Source of the DNA: JACVRW01 sp963728495
Lineage (GTDB): Bacteria > Actinomycetota > Thermoleophilia > Solirubrobacterales > Thermoleophilaceae
Assembly (NCBI GenBank): GCA_963728495.1
Contig: CAVSKI010000010.1
Location: forward strand, 372,001-436,000
Direction of reading: 5' to 3'
DNA length: 64,000 nucleotides
This document shows positions 61,971 through 64,000 of this stretch, piece after piece. How positions within the stretch are numbered: the first letter of the stretch is position 1; every line of letters begins with the position of its first letter. A model generated the notes under the pieces. It was not told the DNA's origin and made no database searches. It saw only the letters and a list, made by a program, of their open reading frames with translations. The position numbers and the translations under genes were made by a program.

Positions 61971-63254
61971 CTACGCTGCAAGCCGCGACACCAGATTGGC
62001 AGCCCGGACGGTTCCGGGCGCCTCGCGCAGGCGGCGCGACAGCGCGGCCCGCCGCTGGGCAAGATCGGCGTCGCCGAGCAGCCGGTCAATGGCGGCGAGA
62101 AGCTCCGGCGGATCGTGGCCGTAGGTGTCGAGCCGGATTCCGAAGCCGGTCTCGTGAATCCGCTGGGCGTTGTCGTACTGGTCCCAGAACACAGGCAGCA
62201 CGACCATCGGCTTGCCGAAGTAGAGCGACTCCGTGACGGTGTTGTTGCCGCCGTGGGTGATCACCAGGTCGACCAGCGGAAGGATCGAGGTCTGGGGCAG
62301 GAACTCCTCACCGACCATGTTGGCGCCGAGCTCGAGCTGCTCGTGCTGAGGGCCCTTCGAGACCACCACCCGGTACGGCGAGCCGGCGAGAGCGCCAACC
62401 AGCCCGCGCATCAGCTCGAGGTCCCCGGAGGCAAGCGACCCAAGGCTCAGGTAGACGAGCGGACCCTCACCGGAGGCCAGCGGCTCCGGTAGGGACCAGG
62501 CGGCGTCCGTGGTCCGGACGCTCGCCTCCAGGTTTTGCCAGGACGGGCCGAGCGCGGCGGCACGCGCGTAGTCCACCTCGCGCGGATAGATCCACAGGTT
62601 CAGCCAGGGAGAGGTGTGTATGAACTCGAGCTCGGGCAGCGCCGGCGCTCCCCGTTCGCGACAGAACGCGTCGAAGTCGGCGTGCATCTCCGAATGAGAG
62701 CGCTCGTATTCGCGGCGGTAGGCCGCCCAGCCCGAGTCGTCGGAGGTGGGGTAGCCGGAGAAGGTCGGCGGCACCCGCGGGTCCCTCACCTCGGCCGGGT
62801 TGCAGGACACGATTCGCACCCAGGGACGGCCCGAGGCCGACAGTGCCGGAAAGCTCACGACGTTGTCCTCGACGATCACATCCGGCTGGACCTCGTCGAT
62901 GATCTCGACCAGCCGCTGGTCGACGTGCTTGGCGCCGTCGATCAGTGCCTGGAAGGTGGGAGCGATGAAGCCCTCGAGCTGCTCGATGGTCGGCTTGCGA
63001 AAGACCGGAGCCGTCTCGCGGATGTAGTCCTTCCAGAACTGGCCGGGGTCCTCTTCGTCCTCCGCGGGCGGCGTCAGCCTCATGAGCCGTTCCTCGAAGC
63101 CCTTCTCCTCGAGCGCTCCCCTGAAGGACTCCTCGACGATGAACACCACGCGGTGGCCTCGCTCGCGCAGCACGTGGCCGATACCCACGCAGTTGTTGGT
63201 GGGCCCGTAGGCGCCCTCCGGGAAGAAGACGAACGTCTGGTGCCGCTCGCTCAC
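61971..63254 (-). CDS. GT1 UDP-glycosyltransferase (MGT/YjiC-like)
   Basis: 427 aa from GTG 63254. N-terminal acceptor domain (TFVFFPEGAYGPTNNCVGIGHVLRERGHRVVFIVEE), C-terminal donor domain with GPLVYLSLGSLASG, FLPQTSILPLVDLVITHGGNNTVTESLYFGKPMVVLPVFWDQYDNAQRI, a clear GT1 sugar-nucleotide signature. Glycosylates small lipophilic acceptors such as polyketides or sterols; acceptor unknown. GTG overlaps the methyltransferase stop, so these two probably act together. Confidence 0.9.
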   Translation of the reverse strand: MSERHQTFVFFPEGAYGPTNNCVGIGHVLRERGHRVVFIVEESFRGALEEKGFEERLMRLTPPAEDEEDPGQFWKDYIRETAPVFRKPTIEQLEGFIAPTFQALIDGAKHVDQRLVEIIDEVQPDVIVEDNVVSFPALSASGRPWVRIVSCNPAEVRDPRVPPTFSGYPTSDDSGWAAYRREYERSHSEMHADFDAFCRERGAPALPELEFIHTSPWLNLWIYPREVDYARAAALGPSWQNLEASVRTTDAAWSLPEPLASGEGPLVYLSLGSLASGDLELMRGLVGALAGSPYRVVVSKGPQHEQLELGANMVGEEFLPQTSILPLVDLVITHGGNNTVTESLYFGKPMVVLPVFWDQYDNAQRIHETGFGIRLDTYGHDPPELLAAIDRLLGDADLAQRRAALSRRLREAPGTVRAANLVSRLAA

Positions 63255-64000
63255 GGTCCGGGCTTGCGGGCGGAGGCGACCTTGGCGGACACGGGGATCT
63301 CGAGGCCGGGGCCGGCCCGGTACTGCTCCACGAGCCGGTCGAAGGATGCGCGGATCTGCCCCTGGGCGTCCCCGGACTGGCCCTGCATGAGCGCCGCGGT
63401 GCGAACGGTGCTGTCGAGTAGACCACGCCAGAGATCGTCGGGCGACCCGACAGGGTGCGTAAAGGAGACGCGCTCCATCTCGAAGTCCCGAAGGCCGTGA
63501 TTGCCGAGCAGGCGGGCCAACTCGCGCTCCTCGGAGAAGCGAAAGAATGGCGGTCCGGGGGGAACGTCCGCCGGCGGGTGGGCCCCCACTTCGGCCACCG
63601 CGTCGAGCAAGACGCCGATGAAGCGGGCTCGCTCGGGGAGATCCCACACCGTCAGGGCGAGCCGACCGCCGGGCGCGAGCACTCGCGCGAACTCCCCGGC
63701 GACCTGCTCGGGGCGGCTGACGTGGTGCATCAGGAAGCTCCCGATCACTGCATCGAACGAGTCGTCCGGGAAGGGCAGGGCCTCCGCGTCGCCCGTGCGA
63801 AAGTCGAGCTGCGGATAGCGCTTGCGGGCCAGGGTGACCATGCCTTCCGCGATGTCAACTCCGATCACCGACGCCCCGCGCTCGGCCGCCCGCGCCGTGG
63901 CATGGCCCGGACCGCTGGCCACGTCGAGCATGCGAGTACCGGAGCGCACATCCGCCGCGTCGAGAAGCGGCTCGATCAATCGCGGCGTGATCTGGCCCAG
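63251..64000 (-). CDS. SAM-dependent class I methyltransferase (cut by window edge)
   Basis: The frame is open to position 64000 with no start needed inside, so the 5' end is outside the window (visible residues begin LGQITPRLIEPLLDAADV). SAM-binding motifs: GTRMLDVASGPGHATARAAERGASVIGVDIAEGMVTLA, FRTGDAEALPFPDDSFDAVIGSFLMHHVSRPEQ, EFARVLAPGGRLALTVW. UbiE/COQ5-like small-molecule methyltransferase, 3' end overlapping the glycosyltransferase. Confidence 0.88.
   Translation of the reverse strand: MGQITPRLIEPLLDAADVRSGTRMLDVASGPGHATARAAERGASVIGVDIAEGMVTLARKRYPQLDFRTGDAEALPFPDDSFDAVIGSFLMHHVSRPEQVAGEFARVLAPGGRLALTVWDLPERARFIGVLLDAVAEVGAHPPADVPPGPPFFRFSEERELARLLGNHGLRDFEMERVSFTHPVGSPDDLWRGLLDSTVRTAALMQGQSGDAQGQIRASFDRLVEQYRAGPGLEIPVSAKVASARKPGP

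Noticed and set aside
1..64000. tRNA, rRNA or CRISPR features
   Set aside because: I looked for tRNA-like T-loop segments, rRNA motifs and regularly spaced repeats in gaps and saw none; gaps are few and short. A covariance-model scan would be needed to exclude small ncRNAs.

Overview
This 64 kb window is GC-rich, gene-dense chromosomal DNA. It is most like a high-GC actinobacterium, and I infer one near the class Thermoleophilia (Solirubrobacterales type). The clues are a WhiG-type sporulation/motility sigma factor, a SepIVA-like coiled-coil gene in the DUF177-rpmF-plsX-acpP-rnc-smc-ftsY neighbourhood, a GH6 family protein, many GTG/TTG starts and 4-nt stop/start overlaps. No rRNA, tRNA, CRISPR array, insertion sequence or prophage was seen. 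Nearly all genes look like vertically inherited core genes.

Layout. (1) 1-6.3 kb: a GT-C glycosyltransferase cut by the left edge, diverging from a secreted GH6-like protein, then a tightly overlapped riboflavin operon (ribD-ribE-ribBA-ribH) running into a threonine aldolase. (2) 6.3-11.8 kb: rpmB, a DAK/FakA-like kinase, recG, rsmD, coaD and the SepIVA-like gene. (3) 12-17.2 kb: accessory metabolism (TolB-like propeller, class III aminotransferase, GST, MFS transporter, GFA and glyoxalase I proteins). (4) 17.3-31.9 kb: translation, lipid and secretion core (DUF177, rpmF, plsX, acpP, rnc, smc, ftsY; NfeD/SPFH pair; ffh, rpsP, khpA, rimM, trmD, rplS, lepB, rnhB). (5) 32-36.4 kb: yraN facing comM/yifB-dprA-thiD(VOC), with a large inverted repeat between them. 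(6) 36.6-46 kb: small unknowns, ilvD, bacterial PH-domain pair, hydrolase, HAD phosphatase, acyltransferase plus SDR pair, L,D-transpeptidase. (7) 46-52.4 kb: xerC, whiG, an EF-G paralogue and five overlapping downstream genes including RNase HI. (8) 52.5-60.4 kb: a System I cytochrome c maturation locus (ccmH, ccmG, ccmE, ccmF, ccmI-like, ccmD-like) surrounding a secreted di-heme beta-propeller cytochrome, and ending in a free-standing glutamyl-tRNA reductase dimerisation domain. (9) 60-64 kb: UPF0104 membrane protein, cold-shock protein, GT1 glycosyltransferase and a methyltransferase cut by the right edge.

The most notable observations are: many genes lack a Shine-Dalgarno and instead have a TANNNT -10 box 6-10 nt before the start codon (leaderless transcription, twice arranged as overlapping divergent promoters); the orphan HemA C-terminal domain in the cytochrome c locus; an RNase III lacking two metal-binding carboxylates; a GH6 protein lacking most catalytic residues; a ThiD-glyoxalase fusion; and two or three single-base frameshifts that may be assembly errors.
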